A model generated the notes under the pieces. The model was not told where the DNA came from. It searched no databases and saw only the letters and a list, made by a program, of their open reading frames with translations. The translations under genes were made by a program, and so were the position numbers. Source: an uncultured Ruthenibacterium sp. (GTDB taxonomy: Bacteria; Bacillota; Clostridia; Oscillospirales; Ruminococcaceae). From it: DNA of 25,093 nucleotides. This document shows, piece by piece, positions 1 through 5,421 of the stretch. The stretch is taken from assembly GCA_910587145.1 (NCBI GenBank), contig CAJUMH010000038.1, forward strand, positions 1-25,093, given 5' to 3'. The number at the start of each line of letters is the position of its first letter. Positions within the stretch are counted from its first letter, which is position 1.

Positions 1-70
1 CCCCTTTCTTTTCCATTATACAGAATGTTTTTCTGTCCGGCAAATCGGGTATAGGAGCAAAACATTTCAC

Positions 71-101
71 GCCGCACAGCGGCATTGTACCTTGAAAACT
101 G
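71..101 (+). promoter_or_regulatory. Hairpin plus boxA-like leader (possible antitermination signal)
   Basis: A short perfect hairpin, GCCGC-ACA-GCGGC (71-83), is followed after two bases by TGTACCTTGAAAACTG (86-101). That string closely resembles the boxA element of Firmicutes rRNA leaders (TGxTCTTTGAAAACTG type), which NusB/NusE bind to make transcription resistant to termination. A hairpin beside boxA recalls phage nut sites. It lies 20 bp before the GTG start of the small gene at 122. No 23S or 16S sequence follows, so this is not an rRNA leader. The antitermination role is inferred from motif resemblance only. Confidence 0.5.
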
Positions 102-121
102 AATACAGAGAAAGGCGATAT

Positions 122-292
122 GTGGCAAAAAAGCAACCGGACACAAATATCCCCCAGCATGAAATAGAAGCCCTTGCCCGGTGCTTACTTCCCGAAATCC
201 AAAAATTCTTTGAAAGCCCGGAAGGTAAAAAAGAATTTGAAGAATGGAAAGCGCAGAGGGCAAAAGAAACAGAAAAGAAAAGGAGCGTATGA
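122..292 (+). CDS. Small hypothetical protein, probably carried by an integrative element
   Basis: This encodes 56 residues from a GTG start preceded by AGAAAGG at 109-115, a good Shine-Dalgarno sequence. The same frame is open from a TTG at 92, but that codon lies inside the boxA-like motif and has no ribosome site. The product is charged, Lys/Glu rich and predicted mostly helical, with a core reading HEIEALARCLLPEIQKFF followed by an acidic/basic helix and a Lys/Arg tail. It has no cysteine pair, signal peptide or membrane segment. From memory it resembles small proteins encoded next to recombinase genes in Firmicutes integrative elements, but I cannot name a family or function. A strong terminator starts 2 bp after the stop, so it is the last gene of a unit that begins left of the window or at the leader. 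The mobile origin is inferred from this resemblance, the leader and the tRNA next door. Confidence 0.7.
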   Translation: MAKKQPDTNIPQHEIEALARCLLPEIQKFFESPEGKKEFEEWKAQRAKETEKKRSV

Positions 293-293
293 C

Positions 294-329
294 AAAAGCG
301 GCGGTATCAGTCACGATACCGCCGCTTTT
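294..329 (+). terminator. Rho-independent-type hairpin after the small gene
   Basis: A perfect 15-bp stem, AAAAGCGGCGGTATC (294-308) with GATACCGCCGCTTTT (315-329), encloses a 6-nt loop. It starts right after the stop codon at 290-292. The T-rich 3' arm continues as GCTTTAG. The A run on the 5' arm and T run on the 3' arm make it usable in both directions, so it may also block minus-strand transcription from the tRNA gene. Confidence 0.85.
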
Positions 330-351
330 GCTTTAGCACTAAAGATATACT

Positions 352-391
352 AAAAATCCGAAGCCGTCCCCGATTGGAACCGGGTTCGGAT
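352..391 (-). terminator. Probable terminator of the tRNA-Leu transcript
   Basis: On the minus strand, ATCCGAA (391-385) pairs with TTCGGAT (362-356), and an inner CCCG/CGGG stem gives a branched or nested hairpin. A T run (TTTTTA) follows at once. It starts 11 bp past the encoded CCA end of tRNA-Leu, where a tRNA terminator would be expected. Confidence 0.55.
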
Positions 392-401
392 TATCATTAT
401 C

Positions 402-486
402 TGGTGCGGGTAACAGGGATCGAACCTGCACGGGAAAACCCGATGGATCCTAAATCCATTGCGTCTGCCAGTTCCGCCATACCCGC
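402..486 (-). tRNA. tRNA-Leu (anticodon UAG), CCA encoded
   Basis: The minus strand reads as a complete class II tRNA. The 7-bp acceptor stem is GCGGGTA with TACCCGC, followed by discriminator A and an encoded CCA (404-402). The anticodon stem ATGGA/TCCAT holds the loop TTTAGGA, giving anticodon UAG, which reads CUA and other CUN leucine codons. A long variable arm (CGGG-TTTT-CCCG) is typical of tRNA-Leu, and the T-arm has loop TTCGATC. A consensus promoter lies about 75 bp upstream. The 3' end faces the putative mobile-element edge at the left of the window; tRNA 3' ends are frequent integrase targets. Confidence 0.96.
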
Positions 487-562
487 AAATGTGTGCGGCA
501 AAAGTTCCGTTTGCAGCTTTGCTTTTGCAAACACGCGCGAAAAAACAAAGGAATATGGCTTT

Positions 563-592
563 ATTGTACCAATTGGGCAGGGTGTTTGTCAA
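563..592 (-). promoter_or_regulatory. Sigma-A promoter of tRNA-Leu
   Basis: The minus strand shows TTGACA (592-587), an 18-bp spacer and TACAAT (568-563). The -35 is perfect and the -10 nearly so. It points at tRNA-Leu, with an expected start near 556 and a leader of about 70 nt before the mature tRNA. Confidence 0.85.
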
Positions 593-726
593 TGGGGGAG
601 GGCAGCGTTTTCCGCTTTTATTTGGAGGCAATCGCTTTCCCGTTCTTATTCAGGGCTTTCCCGTATTTGCCAAAAATCAGAGCATTCTCGATGTCCCGTT
701 TTATGTTCCAAGGACGATCCAAAAAT
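593..726. other. Intergenic region without recognisable feature
   Basis: This stretch lies between the tRNA-Leu promoter and the terminator of the mnmA-side transcript. Several frames are open on the plus strand across here, but none has a ribosome site or a recognisable product, so I see no gene in it. Confidence 0.6.
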
Positions 727-755
727 GGCGCGGCAAAAGGGATCTTTGCCGCGCC
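721..755 (-). terminator. Strong terminator at the end of the iscS-iscU-mnmA-orf transcript
   Basis: An 11-bp perfect GC-rich stem, GGCGCGGCAAA with TTTGCCGCGCC (727-737 and 745-755), has a 7-nt loop. On the minus strand it is followed by ATTTTT. It lies 70 bp downstream of the stop of the small minus-strand gene and would end the whole minus-strand transcript that starts before iscS. Confidence 0.85.
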
Positions 756-801
756 GAGGATTGATTCCGAAACAGAAAACGCCATCCGAAAGCGGGCCGC
801 A

Positions 802-839
802 GGACGGCAACTGCCGGCCGGGGGCGTCAGTTGCCGTCC
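802..839 (-). repeat. 12-bp inverted repeat overlapping the stop of the small gene
   Basis: GGACGGCAACTG (802-813) and CAGTTGCCGTCC (828-839) are perfect inverted copies around a 14-bp GC-rich loop. One arm contains the last sense codons and the stop of the gene ending at 827. No T run follows on the minus strand, so it is not a canonical terminator. It could protect the mRNA 3' end or act as a pause; this is inference. Confidence 0.6.
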
Positions 840-1009
840 GCCACCAGGGTGTCTATATAGGCGCCGATTTCCTGTGGACTGTAAAGGCCGGCCGCGCGCA
901 CGCGCTCACGCAGCATCCCGGGAAGACTGTCGTAATAGAGCTTTACGGAGGCGTCCTCCCGCAGCGCCGCTTCAAAGGCGGTGTCGTTATCGCCCAAATA
1001 GAGAATCAT
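827..1009 (-). CDS. Small hypothetical protein (60 aa), unknown function
   Basis: I chose the ATG at 1009 because TTGAGGTGA sits just upstream with 5-nt spacing. An in-frame ATG at 1054 would add 15 residues but has no ribosome site and lies against an inverted repeat. The product is acidic and predicted helical. It has a central YYDSLPGMLRERV segment and a C-terminal SPQEIGAYIDTLV helix, with no membrane span or metal motif. The pattern of a Tyr-Tyr-x-Ser-Leu-Pro turn followed by two helices resembles unnamed small cytosolic proteins I associate with Clostridia, but I cannot assign a function. It is 126 bp downstream of mnmA on the same strand and upstream of the shared terminator at 721-755, so it is probably co-transcribed with the sulfur-transfer genes. 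Confidence 0.6.
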   Translation of the reverse strand: MILYLGDNDTAFEAALREDASVKLYYDSLPGMLRERVRAAGLYSPQEIGAYIDTLVADGN

Positions 1010-1056
1010 TCCAATCACCTCAATACCAGTATAGGCAAAGAGGCCCGGCTTCATGC

Positions 1057-1101
1057 GCTTTTGCGCAAAATATTCTCTGCAGAGCGGTGGTGCGCAAAAG
1101 C
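1057..1101 (-). repeat. 11-bp perfect inverted repeat with a nested palindrome
   Basis: GCTTTTGCGCA (1057-1067) and TGCGCAAAAGC (1091-1101) are exact inverted copies. The 23-bp loop contains a second palindrome, CTCTGCAGAG (1075-1084). It lies between the end of mnmA and the small gene at 827-1009. There is no downstream T run, so it looks more like an RNA structure or processing site than a terminator. The function is unknown. Confidence 0.6.
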
Positions 1102-1135
1102 AACCTGACGGTAAGGTTTTTGCGCGGGGCGGCCG

Positions 1136-2221
1136 TTATTCTTCCAGCATCTCGCAGATAACGCCTCCGCCGCGCACCAGCTCGCCTTCGTACAGAACTG
1201 CGGCCTGGCCGGGAGCGGGGGCGCGCTGCGGCTCGTCAAAGCGCAGTGTCAGCAGGCCGTTTACATTCGATTGTATCGTGCAGGGGGCCGCCGCCGCGCG
1301 GCTGCGTACCTTTACGCCGTACCGCTGCCCGGGCAAAAGTGCCTTTCCGTCTGTTCGCGCGGCATCCGTCAGAACGATTCCGGCAAAAAACTCGCCGCCG
1401 CCGCGCGCCAGCTCGATGTTGCCGTCCGAACGGATGCGGCGCACAAACAGCGGACTTCCATAGGCGATATTCAGCCCCTTGCGCTGCCCGACCGTGTAAT
1501 GCCAAACGCCTTGATGCGCGCCCAGATCCTCGCCGTCCGGGCCAATAAAGCGCCCTTGCAGGGGCTTGCCGCCGCGTGCGGCGATATATGCGGCGTAATC
1601 GCCGTCCGGAATAAAGCAGATCTCCTGACTGTCCGGTGTGTTTGCGCTAAGCAGCCCCGCTTCGGCTGCCATTGCGCGGATATCTTTTTTCTCAAATTCG
1701 CCCACAGGCAGGCAAAGGCGGGCAAGAATCTCCTGAGAAAGGCCGTACAGCATATAGCTTTGGTCGCGTTCAGCGCTGAGCGCGGCGCGAACATAGTAAA
1801 AGCCGTTTTCCTCCGCAATACGGGCATAGTGCCCGGTGGCAAGAAAATGGATGCCGAGCCGGTCGGCAACGCGCGCCAGCACTGTAAATTTTACATGCGG
1901 ATTGCAAAGCACACAGGGGTTCGGCGTGCGCCCGGCGCAATATTGCGCGCAGAACGGCTCGACCACCTCGCGCTCGAACTGCCCGGTACAATCCTCTACC
2001 GTGAGCGGAACTTTCATCTGCTGCGCTACCGCTTCGGCAGCTTTCACCGCCGCTTCGTGCGCGGGGGAGAAGCGGATCACAACGGCCTGTACGTCAAAGC
2101 CCTGCTCGCGCAGGATCTGGATGCAGGCCGACGAATCCACCCCGCCGGACAAAGCGACAAGAACCTGATCCTGTGTTTCAAATGTGCCGAAACCGGTACC
2201 GGTGCTGATCTCGTCTGTCAT
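1136..2221 (-). CDS. mnmA: tRNA-specific 2-thiouridylase MnmA
   Basis: MnmA adenylates U34 of tRNA-Lys, -Glu and -Gln and inserts sulfur to give 2-thiouridine, using sulfur passed from a cysteine desulfurase. The 361-residue protein has family length. It shows the N-type ATP pyrophosphatase loop SGGVDSS (25-31), the PNPCVLCN motif with catalytic Cys103, and the second catalytic cysteine in SQEICFIPD (Cys202). GVWHYTVGQRKGL lies in the central domain, and a C-terminal beta-barrel follows. The ATG at 2221 has GGGAGG 8 bp upstream. About 20 residues precede the first beta strand, slightly longer than usual. It follows iscS and iscU on the same strand, so the sulfur donor and acceptor are encoded together, as in many Firmicutes. 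Confidence 0.97.
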   Translation of the reverse strand: MTDEISTGTGFGTFETQDQVLVALSGGVDSSACIQILREQGFDVQAVVIRFSPAHEAAVKAAEAVAQQMKVPLTVEDCTGQFEREVVEPFCAQYCAGRTPNPCVLCNPHVKFTVLARVADRLGIHFLATGHYARIAEENGFYYVRAALSAERDQSYMLYGLSQEILARLCLPVGEFEKKDIRAMAAEAGLLSANTPDSQEICFIPDGDYAAYIAARGGKPLQGRFIGPDGEDLGAHQGVWHYTVGQRKGLNIAYGSPLFVRRIRSDGNIELARGGGEFFAGIVLTDAARTDGKALLPGQRYGVKVRSRAAAAPCTIQSNVNGLLTLRFDEPQRAPAPGQAAVLYEGELVRGGGVICEMLEE

Positions 2222-2224
2222 AGA

Positions 2225-2392
2225 GGAATCCTCCCTGTTCGATGAAAAAAGATCGGAATAAGCCGGATCTGTGAGTGTAAGAATCCTGCGCGCGGTTCAA
2301 GCACTTCAATTCAGGCGGCAGGGGAGGCATGAAATGGTATTTTATCATGCGTCTCCTTTCTTGAAATGTGCGTCCGCTTTGCCGAAAAAAGC
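2225..2392 (-). other. iscU-mnmA intergenic region with an imperfect hairpin
   Basis: No gene is seen here. Around 2328-2354 the minus strand can fold as GGAGxCGCATGA...TCATGCCTCC, an imperfect stem with a short AT-rich loop just after iscU. It has no trailing T run. I read it as a possible attenuator or mRNA-stability element, so mnmA is probably still read from the iscS promoter. Confidence 0.35.
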
Positions 2393-2824
2393 TTATTCCT
2401 CGCAGGAGCAGGCGTGACAGTCCTCCTCCAGTTTGCCGACAATCGGCTCGGGGTCTACACCCTGGCGGCGGTAGTAATCGGCCAGCGCGGCTTTTACCGC
2501 CTGCTCGGCCAGCACGCTGCAGTGCAGCTTAACGGGAGGCAGCCCGTCCAGCGCCTCCACCACGGCCTTATTGGTGAGCTTCAGCGCGTCGTCGATCGAT
2601 TTGCCCTTGATCATCTCCGTGGCAATGCTGGAGGTGGCAATGGCCGCGCCGCAGCCGAACGTTTTAAACCTTACGTCGGTAATAACGCCGCCGTCGATTT
2701 TCAAAAACATTTTCATGATATCGCCGCATTTGGGGTTGCCCACCTCGCCGATACCGTCCGCGTTTTCGATCTCGCCGACATTGCGCGGATTTGCAAAATG
2801 ATCCATAACCTTAGCACTGTACAT
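2393..2824 (-). CDS. iscU: Fe-S cluster scaffold protein IscU/NifU family
   Basis: IscU-type scaffolds assemble [2Fe-2S] and [4Fe-4S] clusters from sulfur delivered by the desulfurase and hand them to apo-proteins. The 143-residue protein begins MYSAKVMDHFANPRNVG, the family start. It carries the three ligand cysteines: Cys33 in NPKCGD with Asp35 beside it, Cys58 in FGCGAAIA, and Cys102 in LHCSVLAEQA. The tail is unusual in carrying three more cysteines (136, 139 and 141, CHACSC) and two final Glu, seen in my recollection in the clostridial NifU-like branch. ATG at 2824 has AGAAGG 8 bp upstream. It lies 105 bp after iscS with a GC-rich potential hairpin in the gap, and before mnmA. Confidence 0.95.
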   Translation of the reverse strand: MYSAKVMDHFANPRNVGEIENADGIGEVGNPKCGDIMKMFLKIDGGVITDVRFKTFGCGAAIATSSIATEMIKGKSIDDALKLTNKAVVEALDGLPPVKLHCSVLAEQAVKAALADYYRRQGVDPEPIVGKLEEDCHACSCEE

Positions 2825-2929
2825 GATTTTTGCCTTCTTTCCAGAAATTCACATCATAATTTTATCGGGCGGGCCCGGCCGGAAGGCCTCCCTGTGGGCC
2901 GCGGGCCCCAGACGCGCCCAAAGAAACAT

Positions 2930-4102
2930 TTACGCGTGCCACAGCGGACTGCGCGCCCGCACGGCGGGAACGATCTCGTCCAGAGCGGCGCACACGGCCT
3001 TCGCATCCTCCATCGTGTTCTGCACGCCAAAGCTGAAGCGCAGGCTGCAGTGCGCGATCTCGTGCGGCAAACCGATGGCCAGCAACACATGGCTGGGATC
3101 AAGGCTGCCGGAGGCGCAGGCCGAGCCGGAGGAGGCGCAGATGCCGCGCATATCCAGCATCAGCAGCAGGCTTTCGCCCTCGGCCGCTGTAAAGCTGGCA
3201 TTTACATTGTTCGGCAGGCGTTTGGCGCCGTCCAGCGGCCCGTTGATCTTCACCTGCGGCATGCTGCGGATATGCGCCAGAACATGATCGCGCATTTCGG
3301 TTAGGTGTGCACGCTTTTCCGCAAGGCCATTTACGGCGATCTCCAGTGCCGTGGCAAGGCCGACGATCCCCGCAACATTCTCCGTGCCTGCGCGGCGGCC
3401 GCGCTCCTGCGCGCCGCCGTCCATAAAGTTCAGCGGCAAAATACCCTTTCGCACATAAAGCGCGCCCACGCCCTTCGGCCCGTTGAACTTATGCGCCGAC
3501 AGGCTGAGCATATCGATGGGAAGCGTGTGACAGTGAACGGGTACCGCACCCACGGCCTGTACCGCGTCGGTGTGGAACCACACGCCATGTCTGCGGCAGA
3601 TGCTGCCGATCTCTTCAATGGGCTGAATGGTGCCGATCTCGTTGTTGGCAAACATAATGGTAACGAGCGCCGTATCCGGACGAATGGCGGCTTCCACCTC
3701 GGCGGGGGAGACAAAGCCTTCGGCGTCCACGGGCAGATAGGTTACCTCAAAGCCCTCTCGCTCCAGCGCCTGCATGGAATGCAGAACGGCATGGTGCTCG
3801 ACGCTGCTGGTGATAAGATGCTTTTTGCCCTGACGGGCAAATTTGCGCGCCGTGCCCTTGATTGCCCAGTTGTCCGCTTCCGAACCGCAGCTTGTAAAAA
3901 ACAGCTCGGCAGCATTACAGCCAAGCGCCTTGGCCGCCTTTTCCCGCGCGGCGGCAAGCGCCTCTCCCGCCGCTGCGCCGACGGAATAGAAAATGCTGGA
4001 AGGATTGCCGTAAGCCTCGCAGAAATACGGCGTCATCGCATCAAGCACGGGCTTTGATACAGGCGTCGTGGCGGCGTTGTCCACATAGATTGTGTTGCTC
4101 AA
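2930..4102 (-). CDS. iscS: Cysteine desulfurase IscS/NifS
   Basis: This PLP enzyme converts cysteine to alanine and a protein persulfide used for Fe-S clusters and for tRNA thiolation by MnmA. I start it at TTG 4102, where AAGGTGG precedes by 5 bp, giving 390 residues. A GTG at 4111 is in frame but overlaps that ribosome site. Motifs, numbered from the TTG: YVDNAATTP at the N-terminus, His103 in SVEHHAVL stacking on PLP, Asp179 and Gln182 in HTDAVQAVG, PLP-lysine Lys205 in SLSAHKFNGPKG, and catalytic Cys329 in ASSGSACASGS. These positions nearly match E. coli IscS. It is the first gene of the iscS-iscU-mnmA unit, with a clear promoter at 4241-4269. No IscR regulator gene is adjacent. Confidence 0.96.
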   Translation of the reverse strand: MSNTIYVDNAATTPVSKPVLDAMTPYFCEAYGNPSSIFYSVGAAAGEALAAAREKAAKALGCNAAELFFTSCGSEADNWAIKGTARKFARQGKKHLITSSVEHHAVLHSMQALEREGFEVTYLPVDAEGFVSPAEVEAAIRPDTALVTIMFANNEIGTIQPIEEIGSICRRHGVWFHTDAVQAVGAVPVHCHTLPIDMLSLSAHKFNGPKGVGALYVRKGILPLNFMDGGAQERGRRAGTENVAGIVGLATALEIAVNGLAEKRAHLTEMRDHVLAHIRSMPQVKINGPLDGAKRLPNNVNASFTAAEGESLLLMLDMRGICASSGSACASGSLDPSHVLLAIGLPHEIAHCSLRFSFGVQNTMEDAKAVCAALDEIVPAVRARSPLWHA

Positions 4103-4240
4103 AATATCCACCTTGCTTTATTTTTTTGCGGGAGCCCGCAGCGCTTTGAACGGATATCACCGCACAGAAAAACTGTCGGCTGCCGGACTCCCTATTTTGC
4201 GCCGTCTGCATTTTTGCAGCGGACGTTTCGTACTGCTCTT

Positions 4241-4269
4241 ATAATATACCGTTTTAGTGGTGTTTGCAA
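4241..4269 (-). promoter_or_regulatory. Sigma-A promoter for the iscS operon
   Basis: On the minus strand TTGCAA (4269-4264), a 17-bp spacer and TATTAT (4246-4241) match sigma-A spacing. It lies about 140 bp before iscS and 20 bp beyond the rnhA stop, so iscS is not simply read through from rnhA. The leader of about 130 nt shows no clear operator. Confidence 0.7.
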
Positions 4270-4288
4270 CAGGAAATTTGTAAATTTT

Positions 4289-4750
4289 TTAAGGGGCGAT
4301 TTTGCCGACAGGTTTTTTATACCGCGCCGCCGCCTGTACGGCCAGAGCGTCGCAGCGCTCGTTTTCCGGGTGGCCCGCATGGCCCTTGATCCAATGATAA
4401 TGGAATGTATGCCCCTCGCACAACTCCAGAAGGCGCGCCCACAAATCGCTGTTCAGCGCGGGCTTTTTATCGCTTTTTACCCAGCCGCGCGCGCGCCAGC
4501 TTTTTGCCCAGCCCTTGGAAAGGCCGTCCATCACATATTTGGAATCACTGTACAGGTCGATATCGCATGGTTCTTTCAGGCACTCCAGCGCACAGATCAC
4601 ACCCATCAGCTCCATCCGATTATTGGTGGTATCCGCCTGGCCGCCGCACAGCTCCTTGTGTGTATCCTTATATTTTAAAATGGCGCCCCAGCCGCCCGGG
4701 CCGGGGTTGCCGCTGCATGCGCCGTCGGTGTAGATCGAGATTTTTTTCAT
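4289..4750 (-). CDS. rnhA: Ribonuclease HI
   Basis: RNase HI cleaves the RNA strand of RNA-DNA hybrids, removing R-loops and primer remnants. The 153-residue protein starts at ATG 4750 (MKKISIYTDGACSGNPGPGG), the usual family start; the frame is open further upstream but has no homology there. The four catalytic acidic residues are present: Asp9 (YTDGAC), Glu47 (NRMELMG), Asp69 (YSDSKYV) and Asp134 (NERCDALA). His124 in IKGHAGHPEN is also present, so it should be an active type 1 enzyme. WVKSDKKPALNSDLW is the basic handle region. AAAGGA lies about 11 bp upstream and a good promoter at 4812-4839. It is probably a single-gene transcript reading toward iscS. Confidence 0.97.
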   Translation of the reverse strand: MKKISIYTDGACSGNPGPGGWGAILKYKDTHKELCGGQADTTNNRMELMGVICALECLKEPCDIDLYSDSKYVMDGLSKGWAKSWRARGWVKSDKKPALNSDLWARLLELCEGHTFHYHWIKGHAGHPENERCDALAVQAAARYKKPVGKIAP

Positions 4751-4811
4751 AAAATGCCGGATCCTTTCATAGGGATAGCTTGTCAGTATTTTTAATCGTG
4801 TTTTCCATTCT

Positions 4812-4839
4812 ATTATAACAAAATCGATTTTTATCGCAA
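4812..4839 (-). promoter_or_regulatory. Sigma-A promoter of rnhA
   Basis: The minus strand shows TTGCGA (4839-4834), a 16-bp AT-rich spacer and a perfect TATAAT (4817-4812), about 60 bp before the rnhA start. Confidence 0.75.
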
Positions 4840-4993
4840 GCCCCCCGCGCAAACAGAGAGGACGGCTTTGAAAAAATTTTTTCCGGCCGTTTCGCCTTCT
4901 CTGTGCGCCGCTCTGTTTAGCGCCGCGTTTTTATCCCATAGTAGAAGGGAACCGGGCCCGCAGCGGTTTTGCCGGACGGGGCAATGGCAAAAC

Positions 4994-5022
4994 TTGACAA
5001 TTGATACAGGGAATTGTATTAT
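4994..5022 (+). promoter_or_regulatory. Sigma-A promoter of rnj
   Basis: TTGACA (4994-4999), a 17-bp spacer and TATTAT (5017-5022) form a near-consensus promoter on the plus strand. It is the only clear promoter before rnj and lies 400 bp ahead of its start codon. Confidence 0.85.
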
Positions 5023-5340
5023 TGTAAAGATAGAACTTTGATCATGGGGGTTCGGAAAAGCGCCAAAGACGTGTTGGCACAGCGGCGAGGCATTTGTCTG
5101 CCGGCGCGGTATTTTCCGGCTTTTCTGGCCCTGTGGGGGCGCGGCGGGCGTTTTTGGCATTGCGCTTGCCGCTTTGGCCGCCGAAAAATTCGATCATAAT
5201 TTTATTGCAAAGCAATAAAAGCGATATAAAAATAATTCCGAAGACAGCGCGCAAAACAAATTACTGCCCGCGGGCAACGGCAGAAATCGTTTGCTGCGCC
5301 GTGGTAAGCGCAAAAGAGCCTGCCGCAGAGCAAGGGCGAA

Positions 5341-5363
5341 TTTCCGGCTTCAAAAGCCGGAAA
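5341..5363 (+). promoter_or_regulatory. Perfect hairpin in the rnj leader
   Basis: A 10-bp perfect stem with a 3-nt loop ends 58 bp before the rnj start codon. There is no T run, so it is not a terminator. It may be a ribonuclease landing or protection site in the leader; RNase genes are often controlled through cleavage of their own leaders, so autoregulation is a reasonable but untested inference. Confidence 0.5.
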
Positions 5364-5421
5364 ACCGGCCTGCGGATATGCTGCTGCGCCTTTGCCGTCT
5401 TCCGGGAAACAGGAGGGACGA

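Larger units (their letters stand above)
4840..5421. other. Divergent intergenic region: rnhA promoter side, rnj promoter and structured rnj leader
   Basis: No convincing gene lies here. A 14-bp A/T palindrome, GAAAAAATTTTTTC (4870-4883), an intrinsically bent sequence type, sits between the divergent promoters. The rnj transcript should begin near 5029 and carry a leader of about 390 nt. Two perfect stem-loops lie in it: TTTTATTGC-AAA-GCAATAAAA (5200-5220) and TTTCCGGCTT-CAA-AAGCCGGAAA (5341-5363). A 51-codon frame (ATG 5044 to stop 5199) ends exactly where the first hairpin begins, but it lacks a ribosome site. Confidence 0.5.

Noticed and set aside
86..101. boxA-like motif read as the start of an rRNA operon
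   Set aside because: No 16S or 23S sequence follows; the next features are a small gene and a tRNA on the other strand.
374..1108. Long plus-strand frames across tRNA-Leu and the mnmA-side terminator
   Set aside because: They run through a tRNA gene, its promoter and a terminator hairpin on the other strand, with no ribosome site and no family resemblance.
5044..5199. 51-codon frame in the rnj leader
   Set aside because: No Shine-Dalgarno sequence and an odd Trp/Arg/Cys-rich product; kept only as a possible upstream frame in the leader note.
5042..5254. Minus-strand frame starting with a hydrophobic stretch, resembling a tiny membrane protein
   Set aside because: Starts at a TTG without ribosome site, no promoter, and the hydrophobic run is coded by the AT-rich leader hairpin region; the rest is low-quality Pro/Ala/Arg sequence.
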